Assembly: GCF_002994745.2 (NCBI RefSeq)
Contig: NC_037088.1
Span: 811,001 to 875,000, forward strand
Direction of reading: 5' to 3'
DNA: 64,000 nt
From: Rosa chinensis
Taxonomy: Eukaryota > Streptophyta > Magnoliopsida > Rosales > Rosaceae
Shown: positions 27,730-40,549 of the stretch, in pieces
How positions within the stretch are numbered: the first letter of the stretch is position 1
How the letters are laid out: each line of letters opens with the position of its first letter
The notes under the pieces: model-generated
What the model saw: only the letters and a program-made list of their open reading frames with translations
What the model was told of the DNA's origin: nothing
Databases searched by the model: none
Made by a program: the position numbers and the translations under genes

Positions 27730-28487
27730 GAAAGTTAATTAAAACATATATTCCACATATAAACATGTAAGACACGGATGTGACAATGGTAATGGGTGGA
27801 GCTCAGCATGTATCCAACAAGGATGATTCAAACCTCACAGGATTCACCACTCTTTCTTCTCTCAGATTGAGGCTGATGCCTAAAAGCTTTGTCACTCAAA
27901 TATATGTGAGAGATGATAATATTTTCGACAAACAAAAAGCTCACATATATAAAGAAGGAACGGCTATGTCGAAATATATGCATTTATTTTTTCCTTTTAC
28001 GATCTCATGAAGGATGCCAACTACTTGCCAAACGGACCGAACCATATGCTCAACTCTTGTAACCAATCTCCACAGATCAAAAGCTACCAATCTTAAGGAT
28101 CAAAGAGGTCTTAATTCAAGGTTGTAATGGAGCCAAGGTTTAGGGGTTTAAGAAATGAAAGGGTAAGGAAAAATCACAAAATGTTCTAAAAACCTAGCGG
28201 CGCCTTCATTGAAGTATTGAGATGTCTTCTTTTAGTGACCAAGGCATCTTGCAACGTTGAACTTCTTGTGTGTCTTTATTGAGGCCGGATGTCATTGTGT
28301 TGGGTCCTTGCTTCATTCTAACCTTCCTTTGAACACATGTGGAATAGGACAAAGACCAAAGTTATCGTACTTAGACCTTCAATTTCAAAACAAACTCCTT
28401 ATCCACAATGGGGGGACTAAATCCATAAATACTTTCATACATTTTTTTCCATTGCCGTACACACTTTTTTTCATTTTTTTTTTTTTT

Positions 28488-29640
28488 AGGATTAAATTCA
28501 GTTTACCCCCCTGAGGTTTGGGGGTAATTTCATGTTAGTCCATGTCCTTTCAATTTAATCAGTTTACCCCCCAAACTTGTCAATTCTCCTCAACCGTGTC
28601 CATTCCATCCAATTTGGACGTTAAGTCTGATTTTTTTGGGCTAAAATGGTCATTTCAAGACAAAAAAAAACTAAAAAAAAAAGGAATTTTTTTATTTTTA
28701 TTTTTATTTTTTAAATATTTTTTTCTTCTGTTTTTTATTTTTATTTTTTCTGTTTTTTCTTTTTTTATTTATTTATTTTTTCTTCTGTTTTTTTATTTTT
28801 ATTTTTTTTATTTTGTCTTCAACCTATATACCACAAGTTATAATAGGTTTATAAGAACAAAAATATACTCTAGGTGGTTGAAAGCCGCTCGCTGATCTAC
28901 GATATTTGTGATATATCTCTGATCAAGTGAAGAATTTTAAGAGATATCCTCAATAAAGTGAAGAAATATCTGTAAAAAACGATTTTACACTTTATTTATA
29001 AATATCTGTAAAAAATGATTTTACACAGATATTTCTTCACGATTTTACACTTTATCTGTAAATATCTGTAAAAAATAATTTTACACAGACATTTCTTCAC
29101 TTTATTGGGGATATATTCTAAAATTCTTCTCTTTATCGGAGATATATCATAAATATCGTAAATCAGCGAGAGACTTTCAACCACCTAGTGTATCTTTTTG
29201 TTTTTATAAACCTATCATAACTTCTGGTGTATTGGTTGAAAACAAAATTTATAAAAAAAAAAAATTTAAATGAAAAAAAAAAAAACATAAATTAAAAAAA
29301 AAAAAGCGAAAAAAAAAAATTTCCTTTTTTTTTTTTAAGTTTTTTTTTGTCTTGAAATGAAAATTTAAAATGAAAAAAATAAAAATAAAAAGAAAAAACA
29401 GAATAAAAAAAAAAAAACGAAAAAAAATAATTCCTTTTTTTTTAAAGTTTTTTTTGTCTTGAAATGACAATTTTAGCCCTCAAAAGTCAGACTTAACGGT
29501 CTAAATTGGACGGAATAGTAGAAATTGGACACGGCTGATTGAAATTGGAAAGCTTGAGGGGTAAACTGATTAAATTGAAAGGACAGGGACTAACATGAAA
29601 TTACCCCCAAACCTCAGGGGGGTAAACTGAATTTAATCCT
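28488..29640. mobile_element. Long foldback (palindromic) element, 1153 bp
   Basis: The two halves are inverted copies of each other. The left end AGGATTAAATTCAGTTTACC mirrors the right end GGTAAACTGAATTTAATCCT. Deeper pairs include GGACGTTAAGTCTGA with the 29487 region and CTAGGTGGTTGAAAG with CTTTCAACCACCTAG (28871, 29174). The centre (about 28960-29110) holds several TATCTGTAAAAAA-GATTTTACAC units in both directions. T- and A-rich tracts fill part of the arms. No transposase. T-runs border both ends, so the target duplication cannot be read. Confidence 0.85.
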
Positions 29641-30991
29641 TTTTTTTATATTTCTTTTTGGCATACATATTTTCTCATGGACAAGTCTTTCCCCCACACT
29701 TATTGTTTCTCCTCATCTTCATCATCCTTGACACTACCTTGATCTTGCATGTCTCATAGTTAAAACTCCACTAAATCTTTAGAACAAGGGTAGGGATATA
29801 ACTATACTAAGGTTCAAGGGTTAGGATTTTGAGGGTGATGAAAGAAAAAGGTTTGAATGTAGGCTCAAAGTGGTTGAACTAAGGGGTGTACATCTTGTGT
29901 GCACAATTGGGACACAAGCTATTTTTGGCTTTGGTAGAAGTTCCTAGTGCCTTTATTCTTTCCAAAATCAGGGACATGTATTGATAAAAGTTTCGACCAG
30001 TACAAGAGCAAGTTCTAGTAATCTCTGGAGTCCGTTAAACTTAATCTGTGGCAAGCAGTCAATCAAAGAGAAAGATAATGAGATCACTAAGCATCGCCAA
30101 GAAAATAAGAGTATAATTTTCAATAAACACACAAAGAATAACAAATAGGCTCAAATTCTCACAAGGGTTATTATGAATCAAAACTCATCATCAACATGCT
30201 CGATATTCTGTACCAAAGTCAACAAAAACCACATCTACTACACAATCATATGCTTTATATATATCGTAATTAACCAAAGAATTATTTTAACATCATCTCA
30301 ATATTATGATCCTCTTTTATCTATAATTTTAGAGATATAAGTTCATCCCTGACAGTTGAAAGGCAACCTAAGACTCAAAAAACTAAAAGCAACATTTTTT
30401 TTATTTTTAAACAACACAAAAAGAAACACAGAAGACATAAATCCCTTCCCCCACACTTAAATCATACATTGCCCTCAGTGTATGGAAAATATAGAGCATG
30501 CAATGAATAATAAAAGCATAGAGAAAGGGTAACAAAACAAAAGGTGGTAAGGAGAAAACGTTCAGAAAAGCTCCCCCATGTAGACCTCCCATGCTCATGA
30601 CATTTGGGGAAGACCGGTACTAGGCATCAACCTCAAGGCACAAGGCCTCGACTTCCTTACGTAAGCTCCTTGTTATGCATACTCCAAAATAGGTGATGTT
30701 AGGGCGTCGTGGGGAGAAGAGAGGAAAGGTGCACTTTTGTTTGTCAAAATTGTGCCTCTTGAGGCCAATTTCCAGCCCTTACAACTCTCTAATGCAACAT
30801 CCAATGTCTTAGATTCCAATTGGAGGTAAAATATGGCGTTGCTAGATGTTCAAGCATATGTGGCACGTTTCCTATCTCCAAATGGATTGAAAATGGCAGC
30901 CCTGCAAAGTTAGAAGAAAAACAGAATTTGCACAAAGAAGATGAGAAAAGGACCTTTACCCATTCAAACCTCAATTCCGAAGGGTTATGGT
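29641..30991 (-). other. Athila 3' non-coding region, left of the Tekay insertion
   Basis: No open frame is convincing. Blocks such as GTTTCGACCAGTACAAGAGC (29988) and CCCCCACACTTAAATCAT (30450) resemble the env-less 3' non-coding part of Athila-type elements. It ends with the left ATGGT target copy (30987-30991). Confidence 0.5.
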
Positions 30992-33641
30992 TGTCAGGAC
31001 CCACCCCGGAATTACCCTCCTAACTCCTAGGTGGACCTGCGGGACCCACTTTTCGAGAAAATTCGACAGAACCTCCCCTAAAAATGGGCAACCCTAAACC
31101 TGCTGAAAACACTCCTCAAATACTCTAAATGCTATGCTTGAAGCCACCCTGCTTCCTAGCAACATTCCATAATTTTCCAAGTATAAACATCAAACTTCAC
31201 AACCAAAACATCTTAAACAAATACAACCCAGCAACTCAATCGTTCAACAACCTCCCAAAATAAACCACTCTCTTACACACATAATTATACAAATGCATAA
31301 ATCCACTCTCAACAAGTATTCAGAGCAATCTAAGGAACAGACTCGGAATATAATACAATAAGTAGGTTAATCAATAACCTACTGAGAATGGATGACAAAG
31401 GTGGTACTAGCCTCCGCTCCTATGCCGGTCCGCAGCACTGAGATCTGGGCAATTTAAACCAAAGGGCCCAGGGGGAAAGTACATAAAAACGTTAGAGTGA
31501 GTGGACAAAATAAATAAGTATAAATGAAGATAAATTTATACTTTCCCACAAGTTTACAATATAAAGTCTCGATGCATGCAACGTTTATAAAACGTATTTC
31601 TTTAAACCCAAAACTCGTACAAACCATTCCAGCCCCGCTGGATAAAATAAATCGGACTAGCCCCGCTAGTCAAATCATATTAGAATATGGGGAAGAACTT
31701 TCACCATACGAAAGAAGGGAGCCTTATTGGCTCGGGTCGGAGTGTCCCACACTCTTGAGCATCCCATGCTCTCCTCTACTCACCTACGAACACATAGTAA
31801 GTAGGGAGGAGTAATAATAGGCTAGCCAGTAATATAATATATAAATAACGACCCTAGGTATGGCGGTTTAAAAAAACCGTTAAATCCTTAAAGCTTCCCC
31901 AAGTCCCACGTATAAAGGACATACGGGTACGATTCCCAACCGTACTCTGATTTTCGTAAAAAGCCGTATAAATTAACAGCGTGTCCCACACGCTCAAGAA
32001 ATAAATAAATCATCAATGAGGCATTCCCAATGCCAAAATCATAATCAATAAATAATCATAGAGATTTATTTCAATAAAACTCCATTTATAAATAAATTCT
32101 CAATTCGACGAATATAAATGTAATATAAACAGTATAAATCCGAAAATCGTATCGAAAACCATTCGTCGAATATTAACATCAATTAATATTTCAAATCCGA
32201 GCATAACAACTTTATAACCAAATTCTCAACCGATATAAATCATAATCACTTCATGGAAAATAATATTTAAAAGTAATTCCTTAAGATAATTCACAATTAT
32301 CTTTATATGCTCGGAAAAATACGTTAATAAAATAAATCAAGCTTTAATAAATAAATGCATGCATCACTTATTTAAAACAAACGTCCACTCACAAAGTACG
32401 GCTAAGCTTGCCGTCGATCCAAACCCTCCTCGAGGAAATCCTCCTCACGTCCTGTACAATATAACGTTCGTAACTTTAATTTCGGGATGGAAAACTAAAT
32501 TGGATTAATTAAAATCAACCCTAATATCACTTTAATTGCCCAATTTCTCCCAATCTTCTTCAATAATATTATCTCCTTAATATAAAGGCTCAAAGGCCAA
32601 ACCGAGGAAATCCGATGGATGGATTCCTCGTAATTCGATTTACAATTTCACCAATTTTCTTGATCAACCATCAAAATTTATATTCAATTCAACTCCAAAT
32701 CCATTTCCAAGCTTCGATTAATTAACTATAAGTAAAATTGATCCAATACATGTTCAACAGTCAAAATTCCCGGCCAAAACCCTGTCTCACGCGCCACCTA
32801 CAGTGGCGGTGCGTGGGTTTCACGTGCCGGTGGCCAACCTCCACCTCCGGCCACCAAATTCCAGGTACAACACCTACTCAACACACTGATTCCACTTCAT
32901 AACTACAACAATTCCAAATAACAACTAGAAACAGTCGAAATCAATCAATGAACACAAACCCAGAAAAATCAAGAACCCTAATTCGATCCGGCCTCTACAC
33001 TTCAAATCGTGTTACAAGGCCATAGGGGAAATGATCAGTGGCAAAAACCAAACCTTCGATGAAGAGATGGGGACCGGAGGTGGCCGGAATCGCCGGAAAT
33101 CGGCAAAAGTCCAAAACTGCAGCCGGAGGAGGTTTTGCTTCGATCCGTGGTTTTCCGGCCAAATCGTGGAAAACTAAGGATGCAGGGGTGCTCAGAGGGA
33201 GGAGGCGATCCTGGGATGACCGGTGGCACGCCTTGGGGTGGCCGGAATCGCCGGCAATCGGAAGAGGAAGGAAAATCGCCGAACCGGAGGAAGAGAGAGC
33301 TCGGGGGGGAGGAGAGAGAAAGGGGAAGGGTGGGTTTCCGGAAATGGAAACCTACCCTAGGTAACTTTCTATTTTAATCAAAAAATTACCGTGAACAGTA
33401 ATTTTACTATTTCGGCCATAACTCTTGCATACGAAGTCCGATTTTTACGAACCACATATGCACGCGCTCGGTTTAACGTCCCCTACAACTTTCGTGAAGA
33501 ACATTTTCTCAAATTTTGACCCGAATAAAAAGTCAACTTTTAGGGCCACAAAAATATCCATAACGGTTCAAAATTGAAAATATTTAACAATTACCGTCCA
33601 ACACGAAAGTAAATTGTTAATTCTAGGTTCGGGACGTAACA
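30992..33641 (-). repeat. Tekay 3' LTR (2650 bp)
   Basis: On the minus strand it begins TGTTACGTCCCG and ends GGTCCTGACA. The other copy is 37407-40056. The short open frames inside (for example 31524-31814 and 33038-33364) recur in the other LTR only because the LTRs are copies; they show no protein family features. Confidence 0.95.
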
Positions 33642-33642
33642 A

Positions 33643-33654
33643 TCTTCCCCCCTT
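33643..33654 (-). promoter_or_regulatory. Polypurine tract of the Tekay element
   Basis: The minus strand reads AAGGGGGGAAGA directly before the 3' LTR, the priming site for plus-strand DNA synthesis. Confidence 0.85.
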
Positions 33655-33686
33655 AAAAGAATTTCGACCTCGAAATTACATACCTG

Positions 33687-36600
33687 CTAGCCAAAAAGGT
33701 GAGGATACTGCTTCCTCATTTGCTCCTCTGGTTCCCAAGTAGCTTCCTCCACCATGTGATTACTCCAAAGCACCTTGACCAAGGGTATTGTTTTGTTTCT
33801 GAGTATCTGCTCCCTCCTATCAAGTATTTGAACCGGTTGTTCTTCATATGTCAAATTTTCTCTCAACCGGATAGGTTGCTCTTGGAGAACATGAGAGGAA
33901 TCAGCAACATATTTGCGAAGCATAGAGACATGGAAGACATCATGTACTCTAGATAGTCTCGGAGGTAGTGCTAAACGATAAGCAACTGCACCAATCCGCT
34001 CCGTGATCTCATATGGTCCGATATATCGAGGGCTAAGTTTCCCTCGTTTCCCAAATCTTATAATACCCTTCCAAGGAGACAGCTTCAAGAATACCCAGTC
34101 ACCCACTTGAAACTCCAAATCTTTTCTTCTGTTATCAGCATAACTCTTCTGTCTACTCTGAGCCGTTTTAAGTTTCTCCTTGATTAGGTTGACCTTTTCA
34201 GTCGTAACTCGTACCAATTCTGGACCAATGAGCTTCCTCTCTCCTGCCTCATTCCAACATAGAGGGGTACGACACTGTTTGCCATAAAGGGCTTCATAAG
34301 GAGCCATGCCAATGCTGGAGTGATAACTGTTATTATAAGCAAACTCTATCAATGCAACATGATTATCCCAATTCCCCTTGAATTGTAAAACACAAGCTCT
34401 CAACATGTCTTCCAGTGTTTGAATGGTCCTTTCCGTCTGTCCATCTGTTTGCGGATGAAATGCAGTACTAAATTGAGACTGAGTGCCCAAAGCCTCCATC
34501 AGCTCACTCCAAAACTTTGAAGTGAAGCGAGGATCACGATCGGAAGTAATAGAAACGGGTGTGCCATGAAGTCTCACTATCTCATTCAAGTATAGCTCTG
34601 CATATTTATCCATTTTATAAGTCTTGCTGACAGGTAGGAAATGTGCGGACTTAGTAAGTCGGTCCACAATTACCCAAATGCTATCATGACCATTACGACT
34701 ACGTGGTAGTCCTGATACAAAGTCCATAGTAATATGCTCCCACTTCCACTCTGGTATAGGTAAGGGCTGTAATAAACCTGAGGGCTTTTGTCTTTCTGCC
34801 TTCACTTGTTGACACACTAGACATCTTCGTACATAATCTGCAATTTCCCTCTTCATGCTAGACCACCAGTAGTATTCCTTGAGAGTTCGGTACATTTTGG
34901 TTCCACCAGGATGCATGGCATAAGGAGAACTATGAGCCTCCTCTAGTATCTCCTGTTTAAGATCATCCTGTTTGGGTACACAAATTCTATTCCCAAACAT
35001 CAAAGCTCCATCCCCTCTAACAATGAAGTCTTCTCTAGCTCCATTCTCTACTGCCTCTCTTACTTCTTGTAGAGCTTCATCATGTAGCTGTGCCTCTCGT
35101 ACTTTATCAATAAGGATTGGCCTCACATGGAAGCTGGCTATTAAGGCTGCAAATTCATCAGTCCCTTCCAAACTAACTCCTGTAGCTCGCAATTCATAAA
35201 GAAGTGGAACCCGAACTGTTCTCATATGCGACAAGGAAGGGGAGGGCAACAGGGAAGGATATGTCTTCCTACTAAGAGCGTCAGCTACTACATTAGCCCT
35301 TCCTGGATGATACTCAATCGTGCAATCATAATCCAACCATCTTCTTTGCCTCAGATTAATCTCTTTTTGTGTGAGCAAATATTGAAGACTCTTATGATCC
35401 GTAAAGATTTGACACCGAGCTCCATATAAATAATGCCTCCAAAGTTTAAGTGCAAGTACTACCGCAGCTAGTTCAAGGTCATGTGTCGGGTAATTCAACT
35501 CATGTGGCTTCAATTGTCTAGAGGCGTAGGCAATCACATTTCCATGTTGCATCAAAACACAACCCAAGCCTTGCCTCGAGGCGTCACTGTATACCACATA
35601 CTCCCCACTATCATCTGGCAAAGCTAGGACCGGAGCACTAGTTAAACGCCCCTTAAGTTCTTGAAAACTTTGCTCACACTCTTCTGACCAAACAAACTTC
35701 ACACCCTTTCTAGTCAACCTAGTAAGAGGAGTTGCAATCTTTGAGAAATCTTGCACGAATCTCCGGTAATAACCTGCCAAACCCAAGAAACTGCGTATCT
35801 CTGTCACTGTGGTAGGTCTTTCCCAATTTAGTACCGCCACTACCTTCTGAGGGTCCACACTAATACCTTCTGCAGATACAACATGACCCAAGAATCCAAT
35901 ACTATTCAGCCAAAATTCACATTTATTGAATTTTGCAAATAACTGGGCCTCCCTCAAAGTCCGCAATACAATCCTTAGATGTTTGGCATGTTGACTATTG
36001 TCCTTTGAATACACCAAGATATCATCAATGAACACAATCACAAATCGATCAAGGTACGGACGGAACACTCTATTCATGAGGTCCATAAAAGCTGCAGGAG
36101 CATTAGTCAACCCAAACGGCATCACTCTGAATTCATAGTGCCCATAACGTGATCGCAATGCAGTCTTGGGTACATCAGACTCCCTTATCCTCAACTGATG
36201 ATAACCAGACCTCAAATCGATCTTGGAAAAGACCTTGGCTCCCCTCAACTGATCAAAGAGGTCGTCAATACGAGGCAAAGGGTATTTATTCTTCACAGTA
36301 ACCCTATTCAACTTCCGATAATCAATGCACAACCGTAAAGAGCCATCCTTCTTCTTAACAAATAAAACCGGGGCACCCCAAGGAGACACACTAGATTGAA
36401 TGAACCCCTTATCCACTAGTTCTTGCAACTGAATCTTCAACTCTCTTAATTCAGCTGGGGCCATTCGGTATGGTGCCAAAGATATGGGTGTGGTGCCAGA
36501 GAGCAAATCAATAGTAAAATCTATCTCCCTAGCAGGAGGTAAACCAGGTAATTCATCAGGAAATACATCTGGAAATTTCCTAACCACTAGTATCTCTCTT

Positions 36601-36860
36601 ATACTCAACTCTTCCCTGCTAGTGTCCACTACATGTGCCAAATAAGCCTGACTCCCCTTATTCAACAGCTTCTCAGCGGTCAAAGTGAAAATCATACAGG
36701 AAGCTAGAACATTACGATCTCCCTGAAAAGTAATCATTGGCTTCCCTGGACTTTGAAAGACCACTATCTTACGAAAGCAATCAATATTGGCCCGATGAGT
36801 TGCCAAAATATCTCTCACTAAAGTGCTCTTTGAACTGTTCCCAAGTGATTGGGCCATCAA
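33687..36860 (-). CDS. Tekay pol: RT, RNase H, integrase, chromodomain
   Basis: One open frame without stops, about 1056 residues. Order: a protease tail (residues 20-75), reverse transcriptase (about 150-320, with VFIDDILVY; catalytic FIDD at 277-280 intact), RNase H (about 400-520, [13 protein letters not shown] and [13 protein letters not shown]). Next is integrase with its His-Cys zinc region ([12 protein letters not shown]) and DDE core ([37 protein letters not shown]). The C-terminal chromodomain region is [19 protein letters not shown]. Chromodomains of this type steer integration to particular chromatin. The first codon listed at 36860 is TTG; the first ATG is 36857. It is out of frame with gag, so its normal expression as a gag-pol fusion is broken. 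The intact length still argues for very recent insertion. Confidence 0.93.
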   Translation of the reverse strand: MMAQSLGNSSKSTLVRDILATHRANIDCFRKIVVFQSPGKPMITFQGDRNVLASCMIFTLTAEKLLNKGSQAYLAHVVDTSREELSIREILVVRKFPDVFPDELPGLPPAREIDFTIDLLSGTTPISLAPYRMAPAELRELKIQLQELVDKGFIQSSVSPWGAPVLFVKKKDGSLRLCIDYRKLNRVTVKNKYPLPRIDDLFDQLRGAKVFSKIDLRSGYHQLRIRESDVPKTALRSRYGHYEFRVMPFGLTNAPAAFMDLMNRVFRPYLDRFVIVFIDDILVYSKDNSQHAKHLRIVLRTLREAQLFAKFNKCEFWLNSIGFLGHVVSAEGISVDPQKVVAVLNWERPTTVTEIRSFLGLAGYYRRFVQDFSKIATPLTRLTRKGVKFVWSEECEQSFQELKGRLTSAPVLALPDDSGEYVVYSDASRQGLGCVLMQHGNVIAYASRQLKPHELNYPTHDLELAAVVLALKLWRHYLYGARCQIFTDHKSLQYLLTQKEINLRQRRWLDYDCTIEYHPGRANVVADALSRKTYPSLLPSPSLSHMRTVRVPLLYELRATGVSLEGTDEFAALIASFHVRPILIDKVREAQLHDEALQEVREAVENGAREDFIVRGDGALMFGNRICVPKQDDLKQEILEEAHSSPYAMHPGGTKMYRTLKEYYWWSSMKREIADYVRRCLVCQQVKAERQKPSGLLQPLPIPEWKWEHITMDFVSGLPRSRNGHDSIWVIVDRLTKSAHFLPVSKTYKMDKYAELYLNEIVRLHGTPVSITSDRDPRFTSKFWSELMEALGTQSQFSTAFHPQTDGQTERTIQTLEDMLRACVLQFKGNWDNHVALIEFAYNNSYHSSIGMAPYEALYGKQCRTPLCWNEAGERKLIGPELVRVTTEKVNLIKEKLKTAQSRQKSYADNRRKDLEFQVGDWVFLKLSPWKGIIRFGKRGKLSPRYIGPYEITERIGAVAYRLALPPRLSRVHDVFHVSMLRKYVADSSHVLQEQPIRLRENLTYEEQPVQILDRREQILRNKTIPLVKVLWSNHMVEEATWEPEEQMRKQYPHLFG

Positions 36861-37198
36861 TCTCTAAATCCCTGCTCATATAAGACCACCAATCAAAAGC
36901 CACACCATCCAGAAAATCCACCGCTAAGCCCACTTTTCGATCCTCAGGGCAATGGATTTGAGTAAAGACTCTCCATTTTATTCAACCAATTCTGGGCATC
37001 CATAGCCTCAGGAGCATGAGAGAAGCTATAAGCTCCATGCCTCTTCGCTCGCTCCATGGTAAAGTCAGTTCTGGAGCCCGGAAGCGCTGCAGTCAACTGC
37101 TGCACAATACGTCCCAACGCTTCCGCTATTCCTCCAGGAGTATGCTCATCTCCTGGAATGGGAGGGGTCTCCCCACGAGTTCGGCGTCTAGGAGGCAT
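36770..37198 (-). pseudogene. Tekay gag remnant with internal deletion
   Basis: The gag start is at 37198 (MPPRRRTRGETPPIPGDEH). After about 84 codons the frame meets a stop. In another frame (36950-36800) it continues with CPEDRKVGLAVDFLDGVA, FDWWSYMS and [15 protein letters not shown], the recognisable retrotransposon gag core. It then joins directly to protease-tail sequence ([12 protein letters not shown]). The rest of gag, the CCHC zinc knuckle and the protease active site are absent. Three frames are used over this region, so the frameshift and the deletion together prevent a gag-pol protein. Confidence 0.8.
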
Positions 37199-37392
37199 AG
37201 CACCTGAGATTAAGAGAGAATTAGATGACTCACAACGAAGACACTAGGACAACTACCTTATACACTTGAAAAACACACTAGCATCGAAGAGCATACGATG
37301 GGGATCCGCCGCGGTCGGGCCATCACTCGGAAGATACTAGATGTCCTCAATTGTATAAAGTAGTATAGATGACAGGAAACGGGAAACCTAAT

Positions 37393-37404
37393 GCTCTGAT
37401 ACCA
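37393..37404 (-). promoter_or_regulatory. Primer-binding site for initiator tRNA-Met (Tekay)
   Basis: The minus strand reads TGGTATCAGAGC two bases after the end of the 5' LTR, complementary to the 3' end of plant initiator tRNA-Met. Confidence 0.93.
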
Positions 37405-37406
37405 AC

Positions 37407-40056
37407 TGTCAGGACCCACCCCGGAATTACCCTCCTAACTCCTAGGTGGACCTGCGGGACCCACTTTTCGAGAAAATTCGACAGAACCTCCCCTAAAAAT
37501 GGGCAACCCTAAACCTGCTGAAAACACTCCTCAAATACTCTAAATGCTATGCTTGAAGCCACCCTGCTTCCTAGCAACATTCCATAATTTTCCAAGTATA
37601 AACATCAAACTTCACAACCAAAACATCTTAAACAAATACAACCCAGCAACTCAATCGTTCAACAACCTCCCAAAATAAACCACTCTCTTACACACATAAT
37701 TATACAAATGTATAAATCCACTCTCAACAAGTATTCAGAGCAATCTAAGGAACAGACTCGGAATATAATACAATAAGTAGGTTAATCAATAACCTACTGA
37801 GAATGGATGACAAAGGTGGTACTAGCCTCCGCTCCTATGCCGGTCCGCAGCACTGAGATCTGGGCAATTTAAACCAAAGGGCCCAGGGGGAAAGTACATA
37901 AAAACGTTAGAGTGAGTGGACAAAATAAATAAGTATAAATGAAGATAAATTTATACTTTCCCACAAGTTTACAATATAAAGTCTCGATGCATGCAACGTT
38001 TATAAAACGTATTTCTTTAAACCCAAAACTCGTACAAACCATTCCAGCCCCGCTGGATAAAATAAATCGGACTAGCCCCGCTAGTCAAATCATATTAGAA
38101 TATGGGGAAGAACTTTCACCATACGAAAGAAGGGAGCCTTATTGGCTCGGGTCGGAGTGTCCCACACTCTTGAGCATCCCATGCTCTCCTCTACTCACCT
38201 ACGAACACATAGTAAGTAGGGAGGAGTAATAATAGGCTAGCCAGTAATATAATATATAAATAACGACCCTAGGTATGGCGGTTTAAAAAAAACCGTTAAA
38301 TCCTTAAAGCTTCCCCAAGTCCCACGTATAAAGGACATACGGGTACGATTCCCAACCGTACTCTGATTTTCGTAAAAAGCCGTATAAATTAACAGCGTGT
38401 CCCACACGCTCAAGAAATAAATAAATCATCAATGAGGCATTCCCAATGCCAAAATCATAATCAATAAATAATCATAGAGATTTATTTCAATAAAACTCCA
38501 TTTATAAATAAATTCTCAATTCGACGAATATAAATGTAATATAAACAGTATAAATCCGAAAATCGTATCGAAAACCATTCGTCGAATATTAACATCAATT
38601 AATATTTCAAATCCGAGCATAACAACTTTATAACCAAATTCTCAACCGATATAAATCATAATCACTTCATGGAAAATAATATTTAAAAGTAATTCCTTAA
38701 GATAATTCACAATTATCTTTATATGCTCGGAAAAATACGTTAATAAAATAAATCAAGCTTTAATAAATAAATGCATGCATCACTTATTTAAAACAAACGT
38801 CCACTCACAAAGTACGGCTAAGCTTGCCGTCGATCCAAACCCTCCTCGAGGAAATCCTCCTCACGTCCTGTACAATATAACGTTCGTAACTTTAATTTCG
38901 GGATGGAAAACTAAATTGGATTAATTAAAATCAACCCTAATATCACTTTAATTGCCCAATTTCTCCCAATCTTCTTCAATAATATTATCTCCTTAATATA
39001 AAGGCTCAAAGGCCAAACCGAGGAAATCCGATGGATGGATTCCTCGTAATTCGATTTACAATTTCACCAATTTTCTTGATCAACCATCAAAATTTATATT
39101 CAATTCAACTCCAAATCCATTTCCAAGCTTCGATTAATTAACTATAAGTAAAATTGATCCAATACATGTTCAACAGTCAAAATTCCCGGCCAAAGCCCTG
39201 TCTCACGCGCCACCTACAGTGGCGGTGCGTGGGTTTCACGTGCCGGTGGCCAACCTCCACCTCCGGCCACCAAATTCCAGGTACAACACCTACTCAACAC
39301 ACTGATTCCACTTCATAACTACAACAATTCCAAATAACAACTAGAAACAGTCGAAATCAATCAATGAACACAAACCCAGAAAAATCAAGAACCCTAATTC
39401 GATCCGGCCTCTACACTTCAAATCGTGTTACAAGGCCATAGGGGAAATGATCAGTGGCAAAAACCAAACCTTCGATGAAGAGATGGGGACCGGAGGTGGC
39501 CGGAATCGCCGGAAATCGGCAAAAGTCCAAAACTGCAGCCGGAGGAGGTTTTGCTTCGATCCGTGGTTTTCCGGCCAAATCGTGGAAAACTAAGGATGCA
39601 GGGGTGCTCAGAGGGAGGAGGCGATCCTGGGATGACCGGTGGCACGCCTTGGGGTGGCCGGAATCGCCGGCAATCGGAAGAGGAAGGAAAATCGCCGAAC
39701 CGGAGGAAGAGAGAGCTCGGGGGGAGGAGAGAGAAAGGGGAAGGGTGGGTTTCCGGAAATGGAAACCTACCCTAGGTAACTTTCTATTTTAATCAAAAAA
39801 TTACCGTGAACAGTAATTTTACTATTTCGGCCATAACTCTTGCATACGAAGTCCGATTTTTACGAACCACATATGCACGCGCTCGGTTTAACGTCCCCTA
39901 CAACTTTCGTGAAGAACATTTTCTCAAATTTTGACCCGAATAAAAAGTCAACTTTTAGGGCCACAAAAATATCCATAACGGTTCAAAATTGAAAATATTT
40001 AACAATTACCGTCCAACACGAAAGTAAATTGTTAATTCTAGGTTCGGGACGTAACA
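37407..40056 (-). repeat. Tekay 5' LTR (2650 bp)
   Basis: Near-identical copy of 30992-33641. It would hold the promoter of the element. No differences beyond those listed for the element were noticed, but a full alignment was not possible by eye. Confidence 0.95.
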
Positions 40057-40549
40057 ATGGTGCTCCAAAGGAGATGATGGACTAGATCAATTTTGAAGTA
40101 GACATATAAAATTTGTTCTCATTGGACCCCCTGAAGTACTCCCTGTTTTGCCTTTTATCGGACCCAATGGCACAGTTTTCTGCTTTGCTGGACTGACCTT
40201 GCTGTACTTAAAGTGGAACTGGGAACGCATATGAACTCCCAATCAAGTTTTGTAAAAACCAAAAGAAACTAGACTCTGAGACCTTTTTGTGTATATATGG
40301 TACGTCATCTAATTCCATCTGAGCTGAAAACTACAACCATCCAAATTTGACTAACTGGGCGGCCTGCACTCTGTTTCGTGTACAGCTTCAAGTCTTTCCT
40401 TCGCTTTTCCTTCCTATCTGACCTGAACACACACTAAACACATCAAATTGAACAAAATATGAATGCAAATAAATAGAAAACGGTAAATTATTGGGTTACC
40501 TCCCAACAAGTGCTTGAGTTAACGTCTTTAAGCCAGACGGTGTCCTCTC

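Larger units (their letters stand above)
30992..40056 (-). mobile_element. Young Tekay-type chromovirus (Ty3/gypsy), gag/protease-deleted, 9065 bp
   Basis: A complete LTR pair, 30992-33641 and 37407-40056, each 2650 bp, flanks a short 3765-bp interior. A 5-bp target duplication, ATGGT, lies at 30987-30991 and 40057-40061. By eye the LTRs differ at two substitutions (31296, near 32777) and two single-base length changes in homopolymers. A tRNA-iMet primer site and a polypurine tract are in place on the minus strand. The pol frame is open for more than 1050 codons and ends in a chromodomain, which with the long LTRs points to the Tekay/Del clade. Most of gag, the zinc knuckle and the N-terminal protease are missing, so it must have moved with proteins supplied by another copy. 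Confidence 0.93.

Noticed and set aside
28542..29470. Phe- and Lys-rich open frames in the foldback element
   Set aside because: They come from A and T tracts in the palindrome arms; low complexity without domain features.
31524..31814. 96-residue open frame repeated identically at 37939-38229
   Set aside because: Both lie at the same offset in the two Tekay LTRs. Repetition follows from LTR duplication, and no protein features are present.
33038..33364. Open frames of 108-112 residues at the LTR ends (also 39454-39792)
   Set aside because: They are GC-rich stretches within the LTRs. A single-base length difference in a G run changes the reading frame between the copies, which argues against coding.
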